Origin: Chitinophaga filiformis
GTDB lineage: Bacteria > Bacteroidota > Bacteroidia > Chitinophagales > Chitinophagaceae
Direction: 5' to 3'
NCBI RefSeq assembly: GCF_021646545.1
Contig: NZ_JAKIRP010000004.1
Location: 434,001 to 498,000 of the forward strand
Length of the DNA: 64,000 bases
The notes below the pieces were generated by a model, which searched no databases, had not been told where the DNA came from, and worked only from the letters and a program-made list of their open reading frames with translations. Shown piece after piece: positions 25,284 through 35,648 of the stretch. A program made the translations under genes and the position numbers. Position 1 is the stretch's first letter. Every line of letters starts with the position of its first letter.

Positions 25284-27353
25284 TCATCTCACTTCACTTC
25301 CTGCATCCACAGCTGCATCCGGATTCACGAACACCAGCTTTCCTGCAGCATTCTCCGCCATCAGGATCATTCCCTGGCTTTCAATACCACGCATTTTCCT
25401 CGGCGCCAGATTAGCTACCAGTGTTACCTGTTTACCCACCACTTCTTCCGGTGCAAAATGCGCTGCGATACCTGATACAACGGTACGCTTTTCAGAACCG
25501 ATATCGACCAGCAGTTTTAGCAGTTTATCCGCCTTAGGTACTTTCTCTGCTTCCAGGATAGTACCTACACGCAGGTCCAGCTTAGCGAAATCTTCAAACT
25601 GGATCTCTTCCTTCACTTCCTTCGCTGCAGGTGCTGCAGCATCAGCTGCAGGAGCCGCAGGCTTGATCAAACCAGCATGCAGTTTATCGATCTGCTCCTG
25701 TATCTTGGCGTCGTCGATCTTGGTGAATAAGTACTCAGGCGGACGCAGAGAATAACCTACGCTCACCAGTTTCAGGCTGCCTGCATTTTCCCAATCCAGC
25801 ATACGGTCCACCACTTTCAGCATATGGCAGATCTTCTTTGCAGTGAATGGCAGGAACGGATTTGCCAGGATAGCCAGGTTGGCTGTCAGCTGTAAACATA
25901 AATGCAAACAGTTGTCAATCAATTTCTGATTCTCTTCCGCATTTTTAGCCAGTATCCACGGCTCTTTTTCCTGCAGATATCTGTTGCCCTGGCGGGATAC
26001 CTCTATCACCTCAGCCAACGCCTCGCGCAGACGGAAATTCTCGATAGACTCTTCGATCTTCTGCTTTGAAGCCAGTAAGTTGGTCAGTACTGCATCGTCT
26101 TTTTCATCCTTCACTTCAGGATGGAATGCAGGCACTTTACCACCACACAGTTTATGCATCAAAACCATAGTACGATGCACAAAATTGCTGAAGATATCCA
26201 CCAGCTCACTGTTGTTGCGCTGCTGGAAATCTTTCCATGTAAAGTCGTTATCCTTGGTTTCCGGCGCGGTACTGGTTAGTACATAACGCAGTACATCCTG
26301 CTGATCAGGGAAGTCCTTTACATAGTCGTGTACCCACACTGCCCAGTTACGCGAGGTCGATACCTTATCTCCCTCAATGTTCAGGAACTCATTGGCCGGT
26401 ACATTGTCAGGCAGCACAAAGCCTCCATGTGCCTTGAGCATTGCCGGGAAGATGATACAGTGGAACACGATATTATCTTTACCAATAAAGTGTACCAGCT
26501 TGGTATCGTCTTTACACCAGTAATCTGCCCAGTTTTCAGTCAGCTCTTTGGTAGCAGAAATGTACCCGATAGGCGCATCAAACCATACATACAATACTTT
26601 CCCTTCCGCATCAGGCAGCGGCACTTTAATACCCCAGTTGCTGTCGCGGGTCATTGCCCTGCTTTGCAGACCGCTATCCAGCCAGCTTTTACACTGACCG
26701 TATACGTTATTTTTCCACTCTTTATGGCCTTCCAGGAGCCACTCCTTCAGGAATGGTTCATAGTTCTGTAAAGGCATATACCAGTGCTTTGTCTGTTTCT
26801 TGACAGGTACGGCGTTACTGAGGGTAGAGCGCGGGTTGATCAGCTCATCAGGGCTGAGGGAAGATCCGCACTTCTCACACTGGTCGCCATATGCATTGGG
26901 GTTGCCACATTTAGGGCAGGTACCCGTGATATAACGGTCAGCCAGGAATACACCGGCAGTTTCATCGAAAAACTGCTCAGTCACTTTTTCTTCAAACAGT
27001 CCTTTATCGTACATGGTTTTGAAGAAAGCCGCTGAGGTTTCGTGATGTATCTGTTTAGTGGTACGGGAAAAAATATCAAAGGAGATACCCATGTCTGTAA
27101 AACTGTCATGTATGATCTTATGATATTTATCCACAATATCCTGAGGAGTTACTCCTTCCTTCATCGCTTTGATGGTGATAGGCACTCCATGTTCGTCTGT
27201 TCCTCCTACGAACTTTACATCCGCCTTCTTAGCGCGCAGATAGCGCACGTAAATGTCGGCGGGAATATAACAGCCTGCCAGGTGGCCGATGTGGACCGGG
27301 CCATTGGCATAAGGCAATGCCGCTGTTATTAGATATCTGTTAAATTTTCCCAT
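25284..27353 (-). CDS. metG: Methionyl-tRNA synthetase with C-terminal tRNA-binding domain
   Basis: Charges tRNA-Met in the cytoplasm. The class I motif 1 is [14 protein letters not shown] (residues 15-28). The connective domain has a zinc knuckle [18 protein letters not shown] (from about 145). The second class I motif is the variant KVSTSRNW in place of KMSKS, as in the MetG subgroup with Ser/Thr there. After the anticodon-binding helices, an Ala-rich linker (about 555-580) leads to an EMAP/Trbp111-type OB fold ([20 protein letters not shown] to the end) that binds tRNA or dimerises. Length 689 residues. The gene is divergent from the LD-carboxypeptidase gene and convergent with the toxin-like pair. 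Confidence 0.97.
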   Translation of the reverse strand: MGKFNRYLITAALPYANGPVHIGHLAGCYIPADIYVRYLRAKKADVKFVGGTDEHGVPITIKAMKEGVTPQDIVDKYHKIIHDSFTDMGISFDIFSRTTKQIHHETSAAFFKTMYDKGLFEEKVTEQFFDETAGVFLADRYITGTCPKCGNPNAYGDQCEKCGSSLSPDELINPRSTLSNAVPVKKQTKHWYMPLQNYEPFLKEWLLEGHKEWKNNVYGQCKSWLDSGLQSRAMTRDSNWGIKVPLPDAEGKVLYVWFDAPIGYISATKELTENWADYWCKDDTKLVHFIGKDNIVFHCIIFPAMLKAHGGFVLPDNVPANEFLNIEGDKVSTSRNWAVWVHDYVKDFPDQQDVLRYVLTSTAPETKDNDFTWKDFQQRNNSELVDIFSNFVHRTMVLMHKLCGGKVPAFHPEVKDEKDDAVLTNLLASKQKIEESIENFRLREALAEVIEVSRQGNRYLQEKEPWILAKNAEENQKLIDNCLHLCLQLTANLAILANPFLPFTAKKICHMLKVVDRMLDWENAGSLKLVSVGYSLRPPEYLFTKIDDAKIQEQIDKLHAGLIKPAAPAADAAAPAAKEVKEEIQFEDFAKLDLRVGTILEAEKVPKADKLLKLLVDIGSEKRTVVSGIAAHFAPEEVVGKQVTLVANLAPRKMRGIESQGMILMAENAAGKLVFVNPDAAVDAGSEVR

Positions 27354-27491
27354 GTTCGCTTAAAGAATGCTTAAATAATCGAAATTCTGTTTTTGCTTTT
27401 GGAAGAGCGAAAAGTATTTATCAACTTAGCCCTGTCAGGGTTGGGATATTCTCCCCCAAATAGTCTGCAAAGGTAATTAAAGCATAGAACA

Positions 27492-28403
27492 ATGAGAATT
27501 CCGCCGTACCTCAAAAAAGGTGATCTTATAGGCATCACCTGCAGTAGTAGTAAAATGGACCAGCAGGCAGCAGAATATGCCGCTGGAGTGATCAGTTCCT
27601 GGGGGTACCAGGTACATCTGGGCATTACGGTAGGCACCAGCTTCCATAATTTTTCCGCTCCGGATGAGCTGCGGCTGGAAGAGCTGCAGGACATGCTGGA
27701 CGATCCTGATATTAAGGCCATCATCTTTGGCCGTGGTGGTTATGGACTGGTATGCATACTGGACGACCTGGATTTCAAGAAGTTCCGCAAACATCCGAAA
27801 TGGATATGCGGCTATAGCGACATCACGGTACTCCATACGCACATTCATCAGCAATACGGTATTCCAACCATCCACTCCATGATGTGCAGCGGCATCAGGC
27901 CGGACACGGTGGAAAATGAGTATGTGGACAGCCTTCGCCTGGCACTTAAGGGTACACCTTACCGCTATGCGTGCGCACCGCACGACCTGAACCGCACCGG
28001 CAAGGCTAGCGGTCAGCTCATCGGCGGTAACCTGTCCCTCCTCGCCAACCTCTCGGGTACTGAGTCACAGCCCGATACCAAAGGAAAGATCCTCTTCCTG
28101 GAAGATATCAGCGAGTACCGTTATAACATAGACCGGATGATGTACAATCTGAAAAGGGCCGGATGGCTGGAAGACCTGGCCGGGCTGGTAGTCGGCTCTT
28201 TTACCGATAGTAAAGAGACTGAAACCCCTTTTGGCCAGACCGAATATGAGATCATCAGGAATATTGTTCAGGATTATGATTATCCCGTTTGTTTCGGCTT
28301 CCCCGTGGGGCATACCAATGAAAACTATGCACTGAAAATAGGGTTACCGCATGAACTGCACGTTACAGCCAGACAGAGTAGATTACTGCAACGCGATATC
28401 TAA
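27492..28403 (+). CDS. LD-carboxypeptidase, peptidase family S66
   Basis: Serine peptidase of the LdcA family that removes the terminal D-Ala from murein tetrapeptides during peptidoglycan recycling. The nucleophile Ser is in ICGYSDITVLH, the catalytic Glu in ILFLEDISEYRYNIDRM and the His in FPVGHTNENYALKIG. FGRGGYGLVCILDDLDF matches the family's conserved glycine-rich turn. Length 303 residues, normal, and no signal peptide is visible, which fits a cytoplasmic enzyme. Its last 21 nt overlap the 3' end of the convergent hydrolase gene. Confidence 0.94.
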   Translation: MRIPPYLKKGDLIGITCSSSKMDQQAAEYAAGVISSWGYQVHLGITVGTSFHNFSAPDELRLEELQDMLDDPDIKAIIFGRGGYGLVCILDDLDFKKFRKHPKWICGYSDITVLHTHIHQQYGIPTIHSMMCSGIRPDTVENEYVDSLRLALKGTPYRYACAPHDLNRTGKASGQLIGGNLSLLANLSGTESQPDTKGKILFLEDISEYRYNIDRMMYNLKRAGWLEDLAGLVVGSFTDSKETETPFGQTEYEIIRNIVQDYDYPVCFGFPVGHTNENYALKIGLPHELHVTARQSRLLQRDI

Positions 28404-29186
28404 AGCTTTCCGGTACTCAGGATAGTTGTCCAGGTTACGATGATCGGCGCCCGGAACAGGAATAAACCGGTCTCCCGGCTTCAGCAGCTTTTCCAGTTTC
28501 TTAGCAGATGCCAACGGAATTGTCTGATCGTCCGTCCCATGCATGATCACAACGGGCGCTGTTACTTTAGGCAGATATTCGTTAGTGGGAAACTTGTATT
28601 CCAGCATAAACTGGTATGGATAAATGGGTGCCATCCGCATTGCCAGGTCAACAATGCTGTAGTAAGGCGCTTCCAGCACCAGCCGTTTACAATCCCTGAT
28701 GGCGGCCAGCTGGGCGGCTACGCCTGTTCCTAACGACCTACCATAGATGATGATACTATCCGGCGGGAAGAATTTCCTCGCCACTTCATACATATGTAAT
28801 GCATTGGCATAGATAGTTGCTTCGGTTAACGGCCCGGTAGATTTACCATAGCCGGGATAATCCATCATCAGTACGCTGTAACCATGATCGATGCACTGCT
28901 GCGCTTTGCTCGCATATTTGGAGATATTCCGGGCATTACCATGAAAATAGATCACCATACCTTTCGGCGACGCTGCCTTAAACAAGACAGCGCTTAACGT
29001 TTCCTTGTCATTGATACGGATACGCATTTCCTCAAATGGTATGTCGTATTTGAAAGCATAATCTGCTGTCAGCGGTTCCGGATGGAAGATTATTTTCTTC
29101 TGCACAAAATACAATGCCACACCACTCATCAGATAGATGGCCAGTATCCATGAAAGTATGGGACGCAACTTTAATTTACGGAGCAT
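28383..29186 (-). CDS. Membrane-anchored alpha/beta hydrolase
   Basis: Serine hydrolase of the alpha/beta fold, similar to the ABHD13/17 and YfhR-type group; substrate unknown. An N-terminal hydrophobic helix (ILSWILAIYLMSGVALYFV, about 10-28) anchors it in the membrane. FHGNARNISKYA marks the oxyanion region, nucleophile Ser is in IYGRSLGTGVAAQLA, the Asp is in MHGTDDQTIP and the His in PGADHRNLDNYP, so the triad is complete. It is the last gene of a leftward operon (kinase, E1-like protein, hydrolase), 9 nt after its neighbour, and its 3' end overlaps the convergent LD-carboxypeptidase gene by 21 nt. Confidence 0.92.
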   Translation of the reverse strand: MLRKLKLRPILSWILAIYLMSGVALYFVQKKIIFHPEPLTADYAFKYDIPFEEMRIRINDKETLSAVLFKAASPKGMVIYFHGNARNISKYASKAQQCIDHGYSVLMMDYPGYGKSTGPLTEATIYANALHMYEVARKFFPPDSIIIYGRSLGTGVAAQLAAIRDCKRLVLEAPYYSIVDLAMRMAPIYPYQFMLEYKFPTNEYLPKVTAPVVIMHGTDDQTIPLASAKKLEKLLKPGDRFIPVPGADHRNLDNYPEYRKALDIALQ

Positions 29187-29195
29187 GAACTATGT

Positions 29196-30008
29196 TTAAT
29201 CTTCAATGTCAGGAACGATCTCCAGGCCGTAGTCCTCCGCGGTCAGCACACCTTTGCCCCTTGTATCTGCCAGTATAGCAGCATTAGGAGTAAGCGTACT
29301 TACTTCATAGGTATTGTGCAGGAAGTTCATACTGTAGAACTTATTTGCCAGACCGTCGGGCACGCCGGCAATGAATTTCAGCACTTCATTCACCATCATC
29401 ATACCGGTAGCGCCATGTGTTACACCGATAGCGCCGGCATCAAAATTACGGTGATCATCTATCAGCTCCAGCGCGCAGCGATAGGATGCTGCAGCATCTC
29501 CACTGACAGGTGCGATATTAAAACCGGCCCACCAGGATACCCAGTTATGCACTTCCCCGATCACAAAAGGTTTTCCTTCAGACATACATGCATCATTGAT
29601 CACAAGGTGTGTGGCAGCATGCTGGGAACAATCAATAACAAGGTCCATGCCCTGCAGCAATTGTTTTATGTTGTCCGGTTTTACCTGTAACAGTAACGGA
29701 TAATGTTTTGTAAAAGGATTACTGGCCCACAAACGGCTGGCGGCCATCTTTGCTTTATGTTTGCGTATATCCTGCATCAGGTAGAGCGGCTGCCTGTGCA
29801 TATCTTCATCATTGATCACACCATAATCGGCAATACCAATCACACCAACACCACTGGCGCTCAGATACTGAATCACCGGTGATCCCAGTCCGCCGGCGCC
29901 AACTACCAATACACGTGTCTCCTTCAGCTTTTCCTGCATGGCCACTCCCATACCGGGAACAGCAATAGGATGCCTGAAATGCGCTAATTCTTTTTCAATT
30001 AATGCCAT
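29196..30008 (-). CDS. ThiF/MoeB/HesA-family E1-like protein lacking the zinc cysteines
   Basis: Adenylating enzyme-like protein of the ThiF/MoeB family, which activates the C-terminus of sulfur-carrier proteins. The ATP site is intact: RVLVVGAGGLGSPVIQYL, then IADYGVINDEDMHRQPL where MoeB has DxDxVxxSNLHRQ, and Asp in DLVIDCSQHAATH. However, the paired CxxC zinc motifs are missing: the region after YRCALEL reads DAGAIGVTHG where MoeB has CAxxGVLG, and the C-terminal pair is replaced by LTPNAAIL. No moaD, thiS or thiamine gene is near. It may be a diverged or non-sulfur member. It lies 17 nt after the kinase gene and 9 nt before the hydrolase gene. Confidence 0.88.
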   Translation of the reverse strand: MALIEKELAHFRHPIAVPGMGVAMQEKLKETRVLVVGAGGLGSPVIQYLSASGVGVIGIADYGVINDEDMHRQPLYLMQDIRKHKAKMAASRLWASNPFTKHYPLLLQVKPDNIKQLLQGMDLVIDCSQHAATHLVINDACMSEGKPFVIGEVHNWVSWWAGFNIAPVSGDAAASYRCALELIDDHRNFDAGAIGVTHGATGMMMVNEVLKFIAGVPDGLANKFYSMNFLHNTYEVSTLTPNAAILADTRGKGVLTAEDYGLEIVPDIED

Positions 30009-30025
30009 AGCTACGTCAGTTATTT

Positions 30026-31393
30026 TTATTCCTGCGGAAATTCCATTGTAAACTTGCTACCCTTACCTACAGCACTTTCTACTTTGATCTTACCCTTATG
30101 GGCATCTACGATAGCTTTCACATAACTTAATCCTAATCCGAACCCTTTCACATTGTGCACATTGCCTGTATGTGCACGATAGAACTTTTCAAAGATACGG
30201 GAAATCGTATCACGACTCATACCAATACCGTTGTCGGCAATGGTGATAACAAGACTTTTGCGCGTGTTATATGTAGAGATCACCACTTCCAGGTGTTCTT
30301 TGGAATACTTGATGGCATTATCGAGGAGGTTGAATATAACGTTGGAGAAATGTACATCGTCGGCCATGATAATCGGGTTGATGGCATCAAGACGAAGCTC
30401 TACCTGTCCCTGCTTGGAAGCCAGCTGCAGCTGCAGATTTTCCACTGTATGAGAGATCACCTCATGTACATCAGTAACCTGCAATTTTAAAGCAATTTCA
30501 TTCTTCTCCAGCAATGCTGATTGAAGAATGCTTTCTACCTGCTTATTCATCCGTTTGTTCTCTTCTTTGATGATACCTGAGAAGTAGCGGATCTTTTCTT
30601 TGTTGTCCATAACCTTCTCGTTGCCGATCGCATCGATAGCAAGCGAGATCGTTGCCAATGGTGTTTTCAGCTCATGTGTCATGTTATTGATGAAGTCAGA
30701 TTTAATCTCGGAGATCTTCTTCTGATTCAGCATGGTACGGATGGTGAGGATGAACGCTGTGATGATAACCGCAGTGAACAAAAGGCCTCCGGCCATCATC
30801 CTGCCGAGCGATAATAACAACAGGAGATTATTCTTGGGTTGTACTACCAGCAATGTTTCTGTTTCACCGGTAGCATATTCAAAACTATTCAGCAGGGGAA
30901 TGTATTGGAACAGGTAATCCATACTATCCCTTCCGGCGCTCTCCACCATTTGTGTAAAGCCGGGAGATTGCATTTTTACGCCGTTGCTGTTGCCAAAATG
31001 GCCTTTGCCCAGAATAGCGAATTCAAAGGTAGTATCCAGGTGTTCATTGCGAAGCCCGGTAGCTATCAGTTTCTGTACTTCATCGATGGTAAAGCGGTCG
31101 CTGACATTGACATTCAGATCGATAGTAGTGGTAATTTCATACTTATCAATAGCCAGACCTTTATCGGCCGGCCTGATATTCGACCCGTCCACTTTAAAAC
31201 GCATAGGAGGCGCTTTACGGGCGAGCATTTGTTCGCGCACATTGTTCATTACGCCCACAGCTTTCTGTTCCATCTGCTCGCGGCGCACAATAGACGCGTT
31301 ATAGATCCAATTCACCTGTATCCAGATGATTCCCAGTAGTGACAGGGTAATTAACACCACAATAATGGGAAATACTTTCTTCAATGGTACCAT
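30026..31393 (-). CDS. Sensor histidine kinase (RprX-like)
   Basis: Membrane sensor kinase of a two-component system. Helix 1 (VFPIIVVLITLSLLGIIWIQV, about 7-27, quoted at its limit) and helix 2 (GGLLFTAVIITAFILTI, about 202-220) enclose a periplasmic sensor of about 175 residues. The kinase core is intact: phospho-acceptor His240 in NNMTHELKTPLATIS, N box NLLDNAIKYSK, G1 IADNGIGMS, F box RIFEKFYRA and G2 GFGLGLSYVKAIV. The architecture matches the RprX kinase of Bacteroides. No regulator gene adjoins it; the OmpR-type regulator at 13062-13823 is the best candidate in the window. It heads an operon with the E1-like and hydrolase genes. Confidence 0.93.
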   Translation of the reverse strand: MVPLKKVFPIIVVLITLSLLGIIWIQVNWIYNASIVRREQMEQKAVGVMNNVREQMLARKAPPMRFKVDGSNIRPADKGLAIDKYEITTTIDLNVNVSDRFTIDEVQKLIATGLRNEHLDTTFEFAILGKGHFGNSNGVKMQSPGFTQMVESAGRDSMDYLFQYIPLLNSFEYATGETETLLVVQPKNNLLLLLSLGRMMAGGLLFTAVIITAFILTIRTMLNQKKISEIKSDFINNMTHELKTPLATISLAIDAIGNEKVMDNKEKIRYFSGIIKEENKRMNKQVESILQSALLEKNEIALKLQVTDVHEVISHTVENLQLQLASKQGQVELRLDAINPIIMADDVHFSNVIFNLLDNAIKYSKEHLEVVISTYNTRKSLVITIADNGIGMSRDTISRIFEKFYRAHTGNVHNVKGFGLGLSYVKAIVDAHKGKIKVESAVGKGSKFTMEFPQE

Positions 31394-31575
31394 GCTACTT
31401 CGATAGTAAGGCGCACAAGATACTCACAAACAACGAGGGTACCAGCACCGGAATTGTTAAAAATCATTATTTGCTATAGCAACGTTAATACAAAATTAAT
31501 CCCTCTAAACCTTTAACTGTATTCACTTTAGCAATAAAATATCACTTTAACGTAATTTTAACTGGGAAATAATAC

Positions 31576-31604
31576 TTGTTATTCCCTAATCTTCTGTACA
31601 TTTG
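31576..31604 (+). promoter_or_regulatory. Orphan Bacteroidota-type promoter
   Basis: TTG at 31576-31578 and a perfect TACATTTG at 31597-31604 are 18 bp apart, the family consensus spacing. No coding gene begins downstream before a terminator 122 nt later, so the promoter should drive a short RNA. Confidence 0.6.
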
Positions 31605-31610
31605 CTTTAT

Positions 31611-31750
31611 CAAACTGGTACTAAATTTGATGTACTGGTTATACAAACTAGCAATTTTAAATTTCTACATACATCGACATGGATTCGTTTCCATAAGCGA
31701 TTTAGATTTTGGTTGATAAAATGGTAAGGAGGCTTTCTAGCCTCCTTTTA
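31611..31750 (+). ncRNA. Candidate small RNA of about 140 nt
   Basis: The interval lies between a consensus promoter and a strong intrinsic terminator. It has no open frame longer than a few codons with a usable start. It contains a hairpin ATGGA/TCCAT (about 31679-31694) and the repeat ACTGGTAC...TACTGGT (about 31616-31641). It does not resemble tRNA, tmRNA, 6S or RNase P RNA by eye. Transcription is inferred from the promoter and terminator only. Confidence 0.45.
31726..31750 (+). terminator. Intrinsic terminator of the candidate small RNA
   Basis: A perfect 8-bp stem AAGGAGGC/GCCTCCTT with loop TTTCTA is followed by TTTA and a further T-rich stretch. The only rightward promoter it can serve is the one at 31576-31604. 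Confidence 0.75.
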
Positions 31751-31986
31751 CTTTTACCAGAGGTTGCACTCATTGTCATCCCGGGGCTGCATACCGCGCT
31801 ACATACAGGGACGCTCTTAGCTGAGCTTATCTACGCCGCGAGCGTACCTACGACACTTTCCCACGGAAACCGAACTTTTCGCTGTCCCTGAAATAATACA
31901 TGATTCTGGCAAGTAAATCTGGAATAAATACTATTATACTTGCTTTCAATTAGTTAAATTTGGTTAGTGATAAAATTGTTTGTGTT

Positions 31987-32541
31987 ATGGTTTCTTTATC
32001 GCCTGGAATGCTGCTGATAGCTGACCCTTTCCTAAAAGATCAGAACTTTGCGCGCACCGTAGTTTTATTGTGTGAACATCAGGAGAACAAAGGAAGTTTT
32101 GGTTTTGTGATCAACAAAGTGTTTGACCAGCATTTAAGTGACCTTGTGCCTGAAGTGCTTGTAAATGATATCAAGATCTACTACGGAGGTCCGGTACAGA
32201 TAGATACCATCCATTTTATACACCAGCAGCCGGAGTTGATCAATGGCGGCTTTGAGATCCAGCAGGGTGTATATTGGGGCGGGGAGTTCGATCAGGTGGT
32301 ATCGTTGATCAACAGTGGCCGTTTAGATCTCAACAAAATCAAATTCTTTATTGGTTATTCGGGTTGGAGTGGCGGACAGCTTGAAAATGAGCTCAATGAA
32401 AAGTCATGGATCCTGTCAGAGAGCAACGTACCGCTTGTATTTGAGGAGAAAGAACAGAATATATGGCCGCAGGCATTGAAGAACCTGGGCAGCAACTTTG
32501 CCATCATGGCCAACTTCCCGATAGATCCTCTGTTGAATTAA
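31987..32541 (+). CDS. YqgE/AlgH-family protein
   Basis: Conserved protein of the UPF0301 (YqgE/AlgH) family, found throughout Gram-negative bacteria; biochemical role unknown. Family blocks are present: SLSPGMLLIADPFLKDQNFARTVV (start of protein), SFGFVINKVF, YYGGPVQIDTIHFIH, GVYWGGEFDQVV and FFIGYSGWSGGQLENEL. The start at 31987 gives 184 residues, the usual length; the longer frame opens with TTG and overlaps the -7 promoter box, so it is rejected. It stands alone, with 700 bases of non-coding DNA after it. Confidence 0.93.
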   Translation: MVSLSPGMLLIADPFLKDQNFARTVVLLCEHQENKGSFGFVINKVFDQHLSDLVPEVLVNDIKIYYGGPVQIDTIHFIHQQPELINGGFEIQQGVYWGGEFDQVVSLINSGRLDLNKIKFFIGYSGWSGGQLENELNEKSWILSESNVPLVFEEKEQNIWPQALKNLGSNFAIMANFPIDPLLN

Positions 32542-33132
32542 CGACGTGTATACCCCTCCGTATGCCGGCAAGCCAGCTGTAATACCACTTGTGGAAAAAA
32601 TTTTATAAAAATTATTATATGCCTACACTTTGAAGCCCAATGACTAACGTCGTTGGGAACATTACCATTGTCTCCAGGCCCTGTTTCGCACGAGGATATT
32701 TAAAAAAAATCAAATATCTTGCTTAGGCAAAAAAGTAATGTAGTCAGAGCATTCTATTGTTTGTAAACCTGCTATAGGACACCGAAGGGAAGGGAACTAA
32801 TTATACCGAAACGAATATAATACCTATGAAGGACAAACCAGAACACGTTTACACCTTCCTGGATTTATAATAAAAAACTGAACAATTGACATAAGTAATT
32901 GAGACCCTTTTTTTAATGGGTTACAAACTTTGTTTTAAACGGTTTAAGCAATAAAATCATTCAAGAGACATAAAATATTCATTTTCATAGGAACAGGCCC
33001 TAGTGCCGCTGCAGGACTCGTTTTCTGCGCAGCCTGGACCTGATTTGTGCAACGCCCTGGCCAGTAATCTTACTGCGCTCTTTTTAACAGGGTTATTTAT
33101 TAATTAGATTGGAATAGTTAGGACAAAAAGAA
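32542..33132. other. Non-coding region between YqgE and atpC
   Basis: About 590 bases without a credible gene on either strand. Most is AT-rich. A compact GC-rich patch (about 32996-33092) contains GCTGC...GCAGC pairing and stands out from its surroundings. An inverted repeat ACCC/GGGT brackets a T-run near 32912-32931. I see no consensus promoter here. Confidence 0.5.
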
Positions 33133-33156
33133 AGGCCGGGTAATCCTACCCGGCCT
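33133..33156 (-). terminator. Terminator of the atpD-atpC operon
   Basis: A perfect 10-bp stem AGGCCGGGTA/TACCCGGCCT with a 4-nt loop is followed on the minus strand by TTCTTTTT. It lies about 85 nt after the atpC stop. Confidence 0.85.
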
Positions 33157-33241
33157 ATTTCTTTCTGATCAGTGACCAGGAATTATCGTCAATGTTACCT
33201 GCGTTAATTCCTGATCTTTAATGTCTGATCAATTCAACTAT

Positions 33242-33493
33242 TTACTTCACTTCTGCACCTTCTACAAGCACAGTAGCTTTATTTCTGTATACTTCCACAA
33301 AACCTCCTTCTATGTTATAGAATTCGCTCTGTGACTTATCTTTCAGCACCTTCATCCTGCCTTTACCCAGGGCAGCGATCAACGGAGCGTGCCTGTCCAG
33401 CACTTCAAAGAGACCGTCTATGCCTGGCAGCTGTACACCATACACTTCGCCGGAATACAGTTTTCTTTCAGGTGTTAATACTTCTAATAACAT
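33242..33493 (-). CDS. atpC: ATP synthase epsilon subunit (short form)
   Basis: Part of the central stalk of F1, coupling proton flow to catalysis. At 83 residues it contains only the N-terminal beta-sandwich (MLLEVLTPERKLYSGEVYGVQLPGIDGLFEVLDRHAPLIAAL, cited here as the ERKLYSGEV and GLFEVLDRHAPLIA blocks) and lacks the C-terminal helical hairpin that inhibits ATP hydrolysis in E. coli. Short epsilon subunits are usual in Bacteroidota. It follows atpD by 23 nt and is the last gene of the operon. Confidence 0.95.
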   Translation of the reverse strand: MLLEVLTPERKLYSGEVYGVQLPGIDGLFEVLDRHAPLIAALGKGRMKVLKDKSQSEFYNIEGGFVEVYRNKATVLVEGAEVK

Positions 33494-33516
33494 ATTAAAA
33501 GTTAAGGGTGAAAATA

Positions 33517-35102
<1,586 letters not shown>

Positions 35103-35648
35103 AAATAGTAAAGCATCCCATGGACGATTGCCCATCGAACTTAATTATCAATTGTAAGTCAATTAGTTCTTAATGTATCAGGCGAAGAATGCGAGATGCA
35201 AGATAGGGTTTTTAGCTTATACAAGTGACCCTGATCTCAATAGATAATCTTTTTTTATTATAAGCGATTCCTGATATTAGAAATACTCGTCAACCGTTAG
35301 TACTGCTGCCTTTCAGCCTCTCTTCTGTCTAACATTTTTTTAACGGTTTTTGTGAAGATTTTGCTAAAAAACCGCCCTACCAAACTGAGCAAACCAGCTA
35401 TGGTAAAGGATTTAAAGATTCAGGCACAGATATTGATTTATTTCAGTCAAGCTATCAAACTGACACCGTTCCATCAACTTAAAGAGATGCTCAGGCCAGC
35501 TTTCAGCCTTAACAATTGATCAACTGTTAATATACCACGCATTCGTTCACAATTAAAATTTATAGCCTTCGTGTAGAACTAAATCGCTATACAGCTCTTG
35601 TTTTGGGATAAATTATAAGTTGCCACACCCTTTTTAAAACAATCAGAT
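35103..35648. other. Non-coding region between atpD and the DUF6600-type gene
   Basis: About 545 bases of AT-rich DNA between divergent genes. I find no credible gene, RNA or repeat. The promoter of the rightward gene must lie at its right end, but no box matches the consensus well. Confidence 0.5.

Larger units (their letters stand above)
31394..31986. other. Intergenic region between the kinase and YqgE genes
   Basis: The 593 bases contain AT-rich DNA (31480-31570) with the direct repeats TTTAACTG and TCACTTTA twice each, the candidate small-RNA unit described separately, then a GC-richer stretch (31760-31885) in which I find no gene. A good -7 box TAAATTTG (31955-31962) lies 24 nt before the yqgE start, with no clear -33 box at the right distance. 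Confidence 0.5.

Noticed and set aside
31709-31891. A 60-codon frame between the candidate small RNA and yqgE
   Set aside because: It runs through the terminator stem, has an unlikely start and no homology.
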